Shown here one piece after another: positions 1-11,356 of a stretch of DNA of 64,000 bases (the first letter of the stretch is position 1; the number at the start of each line of letters is the position of its first letter). Location of the stretch: contig JAODTK010001032.1 in assembly GCA_026419785.1 (NCBI GenBank), positions 1-64,000 on the forward strand. The letters run 5' to 3'. Origin of the DNA: Sclerodactyla briareus (taxonomy: Eukaryota > Echinodermata > Holothuroidea > Dendrochirotida > Sclerodactylidae). The notes below the pieces were generated by a model. The model did not search any database. It was not told the DNA's origin and saw only the letters and a list, made by a program, of their open reading frames with translations. The position numbers and the translations under genes were made by a program.

Positions 1-99
1 AAGACGTTTCTATTCCACTTGACACTGGTACTCGCCGCGTGTGCAGTTGTGACTAGCTTACTGTTCATTTGAATTGCTCTCCGATAATCTCGTAGATAG

Positions 100-243
100 T
101 TTATTCGTTATGTGGTGAAAGTTGACTATTCTTTCTTCATTCATAATGAAACATGGGTCCATCATAAACCGATTGCGGAAAAACATGTTGTCAATTCTGT
201 GTTCTTCTTCAAGAGGGCGTTCATCGTATTCATCAGGGACCAG
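100..243 (+). CDS. ABCG1/4-like transporter, internal exon (start of membrane domain)
   Basis: Likely exon of an ABCG half-transporter, at the step from the cytosolic linker into the first membrane helix. The readable end is FFFKRAFIVFIRDQ. It fits the conserved start of the ABCG membrane domain, where a hydrophobic stretch with a K-R-x-F core is followed by an R-D pair. The exon ends in CAG and is followed by a textbook donor, gtaagt, at 244-249. The left edge is less certain: I take the AG at 98-99 after a weak pyrimidine tract, which gives 144 nt, 48 codons, phase 0 at both ends. The first part has no clear match. The ATP-binding domain should lie upstream of the window. It shares strand and family with the exons at 5182-5334 and 7270-7663. 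Other ABCG subfamilies remain possible. Confidence 0.6.
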
Positions 244-825
244 GTAAGTTTATTCGTATCTCTACGCCGGTCCATAGTTAATGGACGATAGAAAACTCCT
301 GACTAATACAACAACAGCCAAACTCTACAGGCAAGCCGCCAGCGCTTTCCCGAGGCCGGAGTTTACTCATAGGACTGTCCATAGAGGAGTACTTCGTATG
401 ACGTATATATACGCTCGCTCAGAGCGAGCAAGCGTAGGCTTTGCTAATTTGCACATGGTCATCTGATTACAGCATTGCGGCGTGTGAATGGACTTCTGAT
501 AACAACGTTACAGCTCTACAGATCCATAGTTGGCATGGTCCTATCTCCCAATTTGCCGCACCTGCCTCTCTCACGGTAATTTTCTCATCACTTTATTACT
601 ATGGCCCCAATTAAGAAATTGAGAAAATTACAGGTTCCTGAAACATTCATTTGTATTGCTATGTCGGAGGAAACAAGAGATAGAAGGGTATTACTTTATC
701 CTATTATTTGCTTTCCGAAATAATTGCAGAAATTTGGAAGTATGTAGAAGCAGGAGGATCGCGGAATTACAAACAATGATGAAATCGAAACAATCAGGGA
801 CAGAGATCTTCGACGACAATTCAAA

Positions 826-1026
826 ATGCGATACAGTACAATTCAAACACAATTCAATGCAAACAGGTCAATTCAATACAATTCCAAGTTTAAATACAGT
901 ACAGTTCACTACAGTACAATACAGTACAGTACAATCAAAAACAATACAATCCGATACAATCGATTACAATACAAGTGCATACAATTTCCGAGTACGATTA
1001 CAAGACAATACAATGCGATACAATGA
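826..1026. repeat. Degenerate short tandem repeat (ACAATACAGT-like)
   Basis: About 200 bases built from imperfect copies of 5- and 10-base words such as TACAGTACAAT and GATACAAT. The ORFs that cross it on the plus strand translate this repeat (rich in Q, Y, N and T) and are not genes. Confidence 0.75.
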
Positions 1027-3306
1027 TGCTCTTACATAGCGCCCAACCAATAAACACAGCACTGTACAAAAATACATGACAAACATAAGCTGATAGGCGA
1101 AGAAGTATTAGATATTGAAGGAAGTGATATGTTGAGGTTTTGCTCCCTTGATGGTTTTTTAGGAGACTATTGCATATGCGTGTTGCTGCTACCCGGAATG
1201 CTTGATACCCAGTTACTGTTCTCAATCCCAAAGGAACTCAGCTTGAAATCAATACAGATTCTGTACCTGCGAGAAGTAGGGGGAAAAATCATTATTCCAC
1301 CAGTTCCATCGTTTACATCGAGTTTGTACAAAATATTTGTTATTATTTTGACATGTTTTATGACCATGACTGGTCCAGACTCAGCCAAGTCAACCTCTAC
1401 CATGATAAGGGGGTACCAGACTCTGGCGACCAACACTGTCAACAGGTCCAAGTGTAACGAGCCAACCCTGTTACCCTTCTGTCGACACCATCGACCTGGC
1501 CAGGCGTGGCAAGCAAACCTGTTTACTGAGAGCCAACTGCGCCCACCTTAATTAATTTTAGGCAGTTTGTATTCGCCCCCCCTTGCACGACCCGTTATGA
1601 AAATATTCACCCACTACACTACGGTGGTTGCTTGGTTGGGAGAAGGGTGGACGGTGGGTGAAACGTGTCGGGAGGGGGGGGGGGATTCTACTATTAACCC
1701 CCAGAGAGAGGGACTGACATTTCATCTTCTCACCCGAAAATTTCAATAAAGGATTTCCACCCCATCGCAAGCGTCAACGGATTGTCCAGATAAGATTTAG
1801 ATTGCGTATTCTTTTTATTTCGTTCGAATGACGTCAGTCTAACTAACACTACATGTATAACCATGAGCGGGGGACCCTAACAAAATACTCTTATCTGACC
1901 CCCCCACAATAAACCCCTCACTGTATTCTAAATATTCACATCATATCAATTTCTCTCTATGTCCGATAACGGATTCGCCGACTCCTGTGTAAATAAGAGG
2001 ATGTGAACTTTTACATGAATTTGAAGATGCTTGAGGCGCATCATCAAGTTGATGTCATTTTTTTTTTTTATATGCAGCGAGAGGGTTGCAATTGCAAATG
2101 AATTCGCCATCTGATTCCTGGTCTCCTATACTCTTCAAGTCACAGATACATTCCAACACAAAATTCTCTTCCTTCAATCCACTTCTCTACCCTTTGCATA
2201 AAGTGATATTGCGTTTTCTTCTCAATTCTCAACTCTTGCACATCCGGTTTCGGCGGCCAATTTTTATTGGTACTTGATTGGTCTTCTGTACCTGAAGATC
2301 GGCGATGACGCCTAGCAAAGCGTTCACATCTTGGTTCATCTTCCCTTTGTTTTAATTTCCTCTCATGTTTGCGGCGATGATGCCCACGGTATGATCATGT
2401 GAGTAATCATTTCTTCTGGAAATTTCAGTGTCGATTCTACACACATGAATACTCGATCTAGATTTATTTCAAGGTCGCATCAATGATCTTCGAGACGTAT
2501 AAACGAGTCTCATAGACTTCGAGACCACAGACGGGTAGAACAGAATAATTATCCTCATGGCCACATAGAATTCGAATGAATACTGGCAATTACTCCTTGC
2601 TATTTGTTGGTTTCTCATGATTGTTGAGTGAGTATAACTCACCACTAACAACTTGGATATACGGGATTCTCACCAAGCTCTTATCATCACGCCTATTTTA
2701 AACGCTCATCTTCTCTATGAGAACGCACCAGTTCGTCCCGAGCTTTTCGGTAATGTTTATTGCTGAGGAGTAAATTGAAAAAACAAAATAGTTTCTGTTT
2801 GGTAGGATTTTATTTTGTGAGTCTCGGAAGATTGTTCTGCGCACCGTACGTGCAACGTCAAGCGGCAGTGTACCCCTGATAGGCTAATGGCCTTTGACCC
2901 CAAAGCATTATCATCCCGGACTGTAACCTTGTAACAGCTTATTTATACACTCAATAATCTCTTGCTTCTCTTAGATTTCCTAGACTTCTAAACGTTTGAA
3001 TACTTACAATATTTTAAAGGGACTGGAACCTATAATTCCTGATATTCTGTGTTGCTTGTAATTGATTACGTTCCTCCTCGCGTTTGTTGTTTTTATTATG
3101 TCGGTCGTATCGATGATCGCATGTTGTTTATATTATCGACTTTATAATGTCACGTTTTCTAGCTACGGACATGTAATAGGATTCCATACGGTGCATAACG
3201 TTCATTCCTATATCCATATTCACGGTAACTCGACTAGACCTGCTCGAGGGAGCTCATAATTTGCATAATTGGTATGTGCGTTCTGTTAGATATGTAGGGC
3301 CTACGT

Positions 3307-3843
3307 CTACCCTATTGTCAATCTATTTGTCATCTGGTGGTCACGGGTGTCATTTACTGTAGAAACTGGGGAGTTTGTGAGGTCAATCCGAGCCAACAAC
3401 ATCAAAGGCATCAACGAATACCAAGTCTTTGGGTTGTCTATTTTACTAAAGTGAGGAGAAGTCATTCTATGAGTTAATAAATGACGAAATTGCATCGAAT
3501 TGTAATGTGATCTGCAATTTTTGGGATAGCGTTGTTTCTTAATGGAGTTGGAAATAAGATCATGAGACAGAGATTGGTTCACTTGAAATTTAATGAAATC
3601 TACTTTTTCTTCCAGTTCCATTGGAGATGATTTCCTCGTTCGAGAACAATAAACTACTGGTACATAAAGCTTAAAGGCGTAGTAAATACGCGAAGACCAT
3701 GTCAAGATTTTTTCCCATTCCATGGTAAAATGTTCAACACTTCTTTCAATCCATACCTCATACGTTTTCCCTCGGAGCGCAAAATTAACTCTCGATCTAT
3801 CCTTCCTCACTTTACCAGTAATGTTCATGTTTCTCTCCAACAT
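3307..3843 (-). CDS. Unassigned 178-codon ORF within an intron
   Basis: An open frame of 178 codons, starting with ATG at 3843 and read leftward, in the presumed ABCG intron and antisense to that gene. The composition is protein-like and not repetitive (for example GKTYEVWIERSVEHF near residue 25), unlike most long frames here, which come from satellites. I recognise no domain, signal peptide or membrane helix. It could be an intronless nested gene, a retrotransposed fragment, or chance; in 64 kb of this base composition one ORF of this size is possible by chance. The TATC microsatellite lies just upstream of its start. Confidence 0.2.
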   Translation of the reverse strand: MLERNMNITGKVRKDRSRVNFALRGKTYEVWIERSVEHFTMEWEKILTWSSRIYYAFKLYVPVVYCSRTRKSSPMELEEKVDFIKFQVNQSLSHDLISNSIKKQRYPKNCRSHYNSMQFRHLLTHRMTSPHFSKIDNPKTWYSLMPLMLLARIDLTNSPVSTVNDTRDHQMTNRLTIG

Positions 3844-3881
3844 AAGGTCCCTTACGGTATAACAGACTTTTTGTAGTCCAC

Positions 3882-3933
3882 CCTATCTATCTATCTATCT
3901 ATCTCTCTCTCTATCTTCATCTATCTCTCTATC

Positions 3934-3972
<39 letters not shown>

Positions 3973-4013
3973 CTATCTAGCTATCTATCTATCTGTATAT
4001 CTATCTATCTATT
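3882..4013. repeat. (TATC)n microsatellite
   Basis: Long run of TATC with a few CTCT and CATC interruptions. Confidence 0.95.
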
Positions 4014-5181
4014 CTCTAAACCTTATATCTGTAAGAGAGTTCACGTTTGCCGTAAGCAGCTCATTCATGTTCCCATCGGTATCCATAATTCTTATATGCC
4101 TTTAGTATCCAAGTCACGTCGCTAATCGAGAACCGAGTAAATGCCACGTACCACTGAGAACCACGATTCCTCGAACAATACCCTGGTATTGAGCTGTAAC
4201 TATGTATTAAAAGGTCACATTATTGATTCGTAGTCTGCAGAGCCATATGAAGCGACCTGATAGACACAACAATCGTCGTGAACTAAACTACGAATCGTTA
4301 ATAGTCCAGGGCAATTTTATTGCGCCGTTAAGTGGGCCCTCTCGTAAATTATGGCGCTCTTTCTAAATCGAATCGTACGACCATCCGAAGTGGCATCCAC
4401 CATCCAACCCATGGTCCATTTCGTCAATTGATATCATATCTAGTAGGATGTTTATCAAGTTTCCACGAGGAGAACACAAGGCCAAAGAAAGGTGCATTGA
4501 GACGTGTCACTGGGAACTTGGAGAGCGGCTGTCAGACATTTACTGTGAAAAACTGCCCATAAATCACGGAATAGTCGGCTCAAAGTGCTAATATACAAGT
4601 AAAATGAAGCTATATTTTCCTAATTTCGAAACTACTGATTGCGATATACCATACTCCCACCATTACCAATTCAGTTGTTGTCACGGCGACAAGCTGGAAC
4701 TTATGCAAGGTCTTTTCGGCATTCGTGGAAAATGACTAAATCCAACCATAATCCCCAATCGTACCAATTAGTTGATTTCTGCTCAAGGCAAGTTGCGTCT
4801 GCGAGTCCTACAAGCTTGATGTGACCAATGAAGCCAGAATGACATACTTGTTACTTCAGAATGCTTCTAACAAACGTGAGAACAACTTGCCCCGTGTTGC
4901 GCGAGCGGCTCTCTAACGTCCTATGCCCAATGCCGAGGCCACTACCCGTTCGAGGTCGAGGCCCGCACCATCCGGGGCGAGACCGAGCGGGTGAACAGAA
5001 ATAGGTCAGAATTAATTGTCCCCTACCTTGCAGACATAAACAAGCGGCATTTTGTAAATGTTCACAATAACTAATGAACATGACCTCTCCCCATTAGTGG
5101 ATTAGTTACTATGTACGGAACTGAATCCAAACTGTAGGCATACACCTGTAAACATTTGTGTCTCATTTTGTCATTTGGCAG

Positions 5182-5334
5182 GTTGCTGTTCCGATCGTTT
5201 ATTGTACGGTAGCATATTGGATGAACGGGTCACCGCCAGAGTCGAATATTCCTCATCTTCATCGAATATCCATCATTACGGCGATGATATCTCAGTCTAT
5301 TGGACTCCTGATTGGTGCTATGACGTCAATGGAG
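5182..5334 (+). CDS. ABCG1/4-like transporter, internal exon (fifth-helix region)
   Basis: Exon of 153 nt, 51 codons, phase 0 at both ends, between an acceptor (tttggcag, ending 5181) and a donor (gtaacc, from 5335). The protein contains PIVYCTVAYWMNGSPPES and, 13 residues later, ISQSIGLLIGAM. Both are signature stretches of the ABCG1/ABCG4 membrane domain: a Y-C-x-x-x-Y-W-M helix, then a helix with S-x-G-L-L-I-G-A. The exon edges fall where vertebrate ABCG1 exons are cut, as far as I recall. ABCG1/4 proteins are half-transporters that dimerise and move sterols and other lipids out of cells, so a lipid-export role is inferred from family only. This is the cleanest exon of the gene, with no frameshift. 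Confidence 0.85.
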
Positions 5335-7269
5335 GTAACCACCTATTTTTCCTACTATAAGTAGTACCTTTACTTCATAGCTACCCGTTTTTCTTGACCA
5401 TATTTAGGTAGGAAGCGCACTTGCCGCCGAATTATGAACACTTTACTAGACCATTTATTTTCTATATTCAAAAAATTCAAATCCCAATCAACACGGAACT
5501 GAGCACATGACTGTAAGTCGTGTCAAAAATTTTCCGCATCGCGGGAAATCCGCGGAACTTCGCGGAATATTGGTCTTATTTGAGTTTAAAAGAACGCGGA
5601 AAGCATGATTCTGCTTGGAAAGAAAAAATTGAATTTACGATAGATTCTTGAAAAATGCACAAATATCATGATAAATTCAAAAATGGCAATTACGCGAGCC
5701 ACATCGTTTGCTGCTGTAATCCCTTACCATCCATTTATTCCATGTTAAAATTCCACGAAAACATCGTTTTCACTTCTTCTTCTTTTTTCTTCATTTCCTC
5801 TTTCCGAATCATCGAAAGATAACTACGCGCGTTGTGTGATATGCAGCGCCATGGTACGATTGCAAGCCACACTAGTACGCATCCGGCCATGTACGTATAG
5901 GCTACGTCAACTCATAACAAACACCGACTTGCATTATTTTACATGTACGGATTTGCATCTATCGCCGCAAAACTGTGGCGGAAAGTTTGTTGCGCATCTA
6001 GCACAGATTTAACGCTTGCCATGAGATCAAGAACATTCTATTGTACGTGTACATGTTTCAATTTTGTTTTTTACTGTCCATTTCTAACTATATATACCGT
6101 ATCCACATTTCATTGTATTGCAAGTGGCACGAGGCATCACTGATAGTCTTCACAAAGGAACCGAACACGAGCGAAATGCACAGTTTCTAACTGTATCACG
6201 TGCATCAATGATTTAGCTCAACGTCGTGTGTGGCCATACGCTCAATAACCAAGACATTGTCAAAAAAGCAGAATAAAGCGGAATTTGGTTCTTGAAAAGC
6301 AGAACAAAGCGAATTTTAACTTTTAAAAAGCAGAACGTTTTGACACTACGGTAAATACCTGATCGTCCTCGTTTCAAGGGCAGTATCGTACGCAGAGATT
6401 TGGTCATGGGAAGGGGGGGGGGGTGTTGTAGGTCGGAACCCAAGGGACGGCGCCACACAAGTAGCCTTGCCTCCTATTTGGCCAATGAGTACAATTTCAT
6501 GGGCCCCTAGACACATGGTGTAGCAATATTTGCTAATCACAGCAAAGAGAACTGTCTTCCCCGCCAAATGAGTTAGCAGGTAGTGGTTACTTACAGAAGG
6601 AGAATTGATTTTTTCCCGACAATTGCTAGACAAAAGAATCACCGCATTCAGCGCCGTCTGGGGTATTTTATAGCTTGAAAATAACATTCCACATTCCACA
6701 ATGGTCTGATCTGCCTGTTTTCAATCTGACCACGCAGGCTGGCTTCGCCCTGAGCGTTAGAACCAGGTTGTGATATGGATTTGGCGTTATCGCGTAGTTC
6801 CTGCTGCTGTATACCTTGCTATGTCTTTTGGTCTCGCCAAAGTTCAGGAAGAGACTTTAAGCGATTACGTTGTCGTGTGTGTGTGCATGCCTGTATGTAA
6901 TGGGTGTGGTGTGTGTGTGTGTGTGGGTGTGTTGCGGTGTGTGGTGTGTGTGTCCCACTTCCTCGTTAGCAGGATTTCTTTCTTCTCCGGAACGGTAAGA
7001 CTCGATTTCGTATGTAGTATCGGGGGATATAAGGGTAGATGAACGTTAGATTTTCTCAAAGCGTTAAATATTCTATTTAGTCGTCTAATTGCATAATTTT
7101 ATACTAAATTTAAAGTTTGTCGGTGTTTCACGAACTTGGGTGAATCTTGTCTCCTTCAGTCCCAAACTTTCCGGGTCAAAGGAGGTCTCTTCAAACTTGT
7201 TTAATTTTTTCATAATTTAACCTTAATTTTAAAAGTTGTTTCTGGATTTCCTTTATTTTCGATTCCTCA
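5335..7269 (+). other. Intron of the ABCG-like gene
   Basis: Non-coding stretch between two transporter exons. It has a poly-G run near 6413-6423 and a TG microsatellite at 6871-6953. No further exon was recognised. Confidence 0.5.
6871..6953. repeat. (TG)n microsatellite
   Basis: Imperfect GT/TG run with short interruptions, inside an intron of the ABCG-like gene. Confidence 0.9.
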
Positions 7270-7376
7270 TTTGCTGTAATTTCCTGGGACCCGTCAGCAT
7301 TCTCCTCTCTTCTTTTCTCGGTTCTTCGTCACCTATTCCCACATGCGCGTGGTATCACGGGGGATATCCTATGTGC
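7270..7376 (+). CDS. ABCG1/4-like transporter, penultimate exon (frame-broken)
   Basis: Two short stretches in different frames match neighbouring parts of the same ABCG region. LGPVSILLSSF (about 7280-7312) fits the conserved G-P-V helix just before the extracellular loop. RGISYVRF (about 7352-7375) fits the conserved S-Y-V-R-Y end of that loop. They are in the right order and at about the right distance, with a frame change between them near 7320-7345. Exact splice sites are not visible; the expected acceptor just before G-P-V looks damaged by a small deletion. It sits between the exon at 5182-5334 and the last exon, as expected. Either a sequencing indel or a real pseudogene lesion would explain the break. 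Confidence 0.55.
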
Positions 7377-7400
7377 GTTTCTTGCTTCTAATCCTAGGGT

Positions 7401-7434
7401 TTCGTCTCTCTCTTTCTCTTTTCCTCCGCTATAG
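7401..7434 (+). promoter_or_regulatory. Splice acceptor with strong pyrimidine tract
   Basis: A run of T and C (ctctctctttctcttttcct and neighbours) ends in CTATAG at 7434, directly before the last ABCG exon. It sets the exon start at 7435. Confidence 0.75.
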
Positions 7435-7663
7435 CTTCGAGGGGGTATGGTCACGATATACGGTCTTGAGAGGGACCGTTAAAACCTGTCCCGAACGAGG
7501 TTGTGTGTGTTTTCAAGACGGACAGGACGTTCTCACTAACCTCGACATGGACAATGACCGCTCGGGGTCGATTGGGCGCTTATCCGGCTGGGTTCTCATC
7601 ATCACTATAGGGTCCTTTGCCTACTTTCCTGTTGTAGGGCCAACGGTACAAAGTAACATCTAG
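7435..7663 (+). CDS. ABCG1/4-like transporter, last exon
   Basis: The exon opens with a split codon, then FEGVWSRY, the conserved F-E-G-V of the family's final extracellular loop. It continues with two cysteines (CPERGCVCF) that fit the loop's usual cysteine pair, then DVLTNLDMDND, where ABCG1/4 proteins have an L-x-x-x-D-M/V-E run. A last hydrophobic segment (GWVLIITIGSFAYF) follows, and a TAG stop at 7661-7663. The family normally ends in a short basic tail; a frame one base over reads QRYKVTSR across 7640-7665, so a small indel probably hides the true C-terminus, and the real stop may lie just beyond. The start phase matches the usual gene structure, with the glycine before F-E-G split by the intron. 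Confidence 0.7.
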
Positions 7664-10600
7664 GAGGGCGTTACGGATTGAAGACGTCAGGGAGAGGAAC
7701 AGCAGGGTCATGTGGACTAGTGTCTGCATGCCAGCTTGTCAGCTGAAGCCGAGTGGATTCTCAATCTGAAAAAGGTTCTCCAAGGATCACAGTGGTTGGG
7801 CTACTTCCCTTGCGGTCAAAGGTAATATATGAGGGATTGGTCAGATTGAGGGTCGGTGAACAGGTATCAGTCTGTGACCATGTCATATGCCAGGGCTGCC
7901 CAGCACAAATGAGGAGTCTAAAAAAAAAAAGGTAAAAGACCCGTTCCATATGAAGAGATTGTCGCCGATATGGCTGACTAAGGCTGGGATTTCCATAGAT
8001 GCGTTGAGATGCGTTCCGGTTACGCATGTGACAAATCGCCAATCTACTTAACTGAGATTGGGCCAGTGTCTGAATATGTTCCATTTATTTGGCACGATAG
8101 ATCTTGTTTCCACATATTCAAAAAGAAGAATTATAATTCAGGGCAAACCAACACTGACTAGGCCTGAACAAGCACATGCCAATGAGTATACCGATCGTAT
8201 CACCTCCGAATGAATCTGTGGATATCTCCTTAAAAAGCCAAGCACGACAATAATCATGGGCTGCTGCAATTTTTAGGGTCTTTTCGTCGCAAAGAACTTT
8301 AACATGTTTTTCTTTCCCCTGTCTCTCTGAAACAAATGTTCGCTTTCGTAAATATATGGTTATCACAAACCCAGCACCCGGACGCGCATACGTCCTATGG
8401 AATCCCACCTTATTCACTATTACGGAAAGGGTTTGTATACTGGCTATACGACAAGATCAGGGTCACATCCGACTATTGACACTGACACTACGTATTGTTT
8501 TATAACCCATGCGTCACATGACCGTGGGTCGCGCCAGAGGTTCTGCTGAGTCGCTGAACATGTACAAACGAGACCGGGGAACGACCGAATTCGCAATATC
8601 AGTATATTTATCATAACTATATAACTCTTGTACCTTCCCCAACCGAGCAAATGTTTTGAAGTGAAGTAAATTTTGATCAGGTACTACCACTGAACCTCAT
8701 ACTAAGGCCAGGCAGTTTTAACCATAAGCGGTAATAGGTGGATAAGAGGAAGTGACCTCTCCCTTTTCTACTTCAAACTTTTAAACACGGGATTCAGCTC
8801 CTTCAATGAGGCCATATACGAATATGTGACGATACACTCAATTGTTGATTGCGATTGTGGGAACCATAACGTTCGACTGAATCCCCCGAAAAAACCCCCG
8901 TTCCGCCAGGGGCTAACCAACTCATCGAATCACGTGACTGGTGTGACCGTTTCAGTTGGAAGTGACGTAACTTGCGTCACATGTGAGTTAAGATAGGAGT
9001 CCTGAGATCTGATCCGGTGGGTTTGGATTATGTGATCGCACTTTTACGGTTGATATAGAATCGAATAGAAAGTCACTTAAGTACTGTATGATGCGCCAAA
9101 CATCCAGCACTCAGGTGTACTGACGTTGATATATCCATGAGGAAGTTCTTCCATAGGAATCAATTTGCGCTAGCGGCATAACGCCGAATTGATACATGTG
9201 GTAATGTCTTGACTAGCCTTGTCTGGTAGTATGCAAACACTACCTATGGTTATCACTGCATAGGTAATGTTGCCGTACGTAGTTCTCGTACATTCTATAG
9301 GGAATAACTCCTGCCCACAATCCTGCCAATGGGATCCTCTCCATCTCTACATATCGAATGCACTACTCAATATACTCCACGGGAATTTGGGCATTTTTGA
9401 CGGCATGCCGCGCTCGGCATCCGCACTTTGGATACCCACCTGTAGGAATAGAATTCGAATGGCCGCGGATGCGGATGCGGCTTGACAGAAATAAAAAGAA
9501 TTTATACCAAAACATACGACGGAAAGTGTTCAAACAGGGCCGCTGTTGGTTTGCAACGATTGCAGCCGATATACAGCGACAAAAAGATCAACTAAATAAG
9601 ATGGAACGATCACTCAATAGGCACAATGATAATCTGCGCACCAATGGGGGGGGGTGGCTATTTTTTTAATCCCACATCACCGCACATTGATTCTATGGGA
9701 TATATTTCCTCATAAATCGATTCGGTACATTACTCATTTTATTCCGTTTACAACAATGCATACCGTGCACTCCGCATGCGAACTTATGGAATCCTAGCCT
9801 CAAGCAGAATAAAACCAACCGCGAAACATAGCGTACACAGAACGTCCAGATGTGTTTTTAAGAATGTGACTACGTGTGATGTACTGTAAAACTTTTGATG
9901 AATTCCGAGGCTGTTGGAGTACAAGTGTTACAGGGTTTTTGGAAGAAAGTGAATTATTTGTTTTTTTACTGTTTTTCAACTCAAGGGGCAAGTGACTCCC
10001 CTTGTGCAGAACGCCCCAGATATAGTCGTAATGTCTGAATATTTGTCACTTTGACACCCACGTTATTTGACTACCAATATCGGCGGATAATATACCTGTG
10101 CGAGTGACATGTGTAACGGATAGCAGAACCGTCTGTGGGGAAAACGATATTACCTACCGGGTGGCCGCGTTGCGTTTCGTAGCGCGAACAGTGATTGGTG
10201 TAAAAGCATACCATGGACATGAACCTATAGTTACTGAGAAATACTTATATGGATGTAAGTTGCGTTTATCCATATGCGACAACATGTTCAAACCATTAAC
10301 AATAATTACTGAAACCTTACTGAGGAGTCATTTAGGGATAATTCATATGCGATTCATACACTTCAATGACAACTGCTGGTGATAGGAGTATGATCATGAA
10401 CAGTATTTACTGACTGTGTATTTTCCAGTGCCCCCCCCCGGAATCAATGTATCTCAGAAAATGTCAAGTCGGTCCAGACAGTATTTAGCGAATTTGGCGA
10501 TCAAACTGGATTACTTACGGTAAAGTTGATGATATGTTTGCGTGTAGGGGTACAAGCTATTTATTTCAAAATTTGATGAATTACGAACAAAAAGAGGATC

Positions 10601-10730
10601 CTCCGAGGAAGGAATTATGAAGCTTAGTCGTCTCTTCTAACACTAACTATTACATGAGGGCATTAGATACAGAAAGCCTTGAATTAAAGAAGGCGCTGAT
10701 AATCTTCTCTGATTACCCCCTCTAGCCCTG
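7664..10730. other. No gene recognised
   Basis: About 3 kb downstream of the ABCG-like gene; it may start with its 3' UTR. Only short random-looking ORFs, with an A run near 7921-7931 and a C run near 10429-10438. No clear polyadenylation site or repeat was assigned. Confidence 0.4.
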
Positions 10731-11348
10731 CAGGGGTTCCAACCTGCGGTACGCATTTTACCATCCAGTGGTAACATTTGGACTTTTCACGGTTGGAGTG
10801 TCCCCCTGGTACTTTCACCGTGGCTCCATTTCTTTCGCCCATTTATTTTATTATCCCTCCCTGCATCTGGAACAAGACCCAAATCTGGATTCTAATGATG
10901 CCTAAATTGCACCCAGATTGCATTGAGGTGGTTACCCTAATTATTCAAAAAAAACTGACAAAGGGAAGGGAGATATCCCTCACATGGACCCGTCCCTATT
11001 CGTCTACAACGGGCGCTGCCATTGGCGGCGACGGGTGGTCATCAAGAACATCCTCTCACCGACTGGATCTGGAAAATATTTTCTGATTAAAATGTTGCTG
11101 ATAATACAAAATGTCAGAACACTTAATGCATTAAGAGATAGTTTCAAAGCAGACAGAAAAAGAAAAGAACGGTCCTAGATGCAATGGTCCTGGCCACCGG
11201 GGAGCCCTTTTGGGGGCCAAAAAATCTTTCTGGATGCTCCGCGCCAACATATCGTGGCGCTCCGCTCACCTAGTAAAATACAGTGGTACTCAGTGGCAGC
11301 ACGACAATGTGGAATGGGACCCCAATTGGAAAAGGTTGGGAAACCCTG
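10731..11348. mobile_element. hAT-like non-autonomous element
   Basis: The left end reads CAGGGGTTCCAACC and the right end, reverse complemented, reads CAGGGTTTCCCAACC: 15-base terminal inverted repeats with one mismatch and one indel. The CAGGG start and the T-rich/CAACC continuation are typical of hAT transposons. Size is 618 bp, too small for a transposase. Flanks share TCTAG (10721-10725 and 11350-11354) but not a clean 8-bp duplication. Confidence 0.5.
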
Positions 11349-11356
11349 ATCTAGTG

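Larger units (their letters stand above)
244..5181 (+). other. Intron(s) of the ABCG-like gene
   Basis: About 4.9 kb between two transporter exons. It holds a degenerate ACAATACAGT-type repeat, a TATC microsatellite and one unexplained minus-strand ORF (separate entries). A typical ABCG1/4 gene should have one or more exons here for the first two or three membrane helices. I searched by eye and did not find them, so they are missing, broken beyond recognition, or lost in the assembly. G-rich runs occur near 1673-1685. Nothing else was recognised. Confidence 0.5.

Noticed and set aside
656-1039. 127-codon ORF
   Set aside because: Its C-terminal half is the ACAATACAGT repeat and the rest shows no motif.
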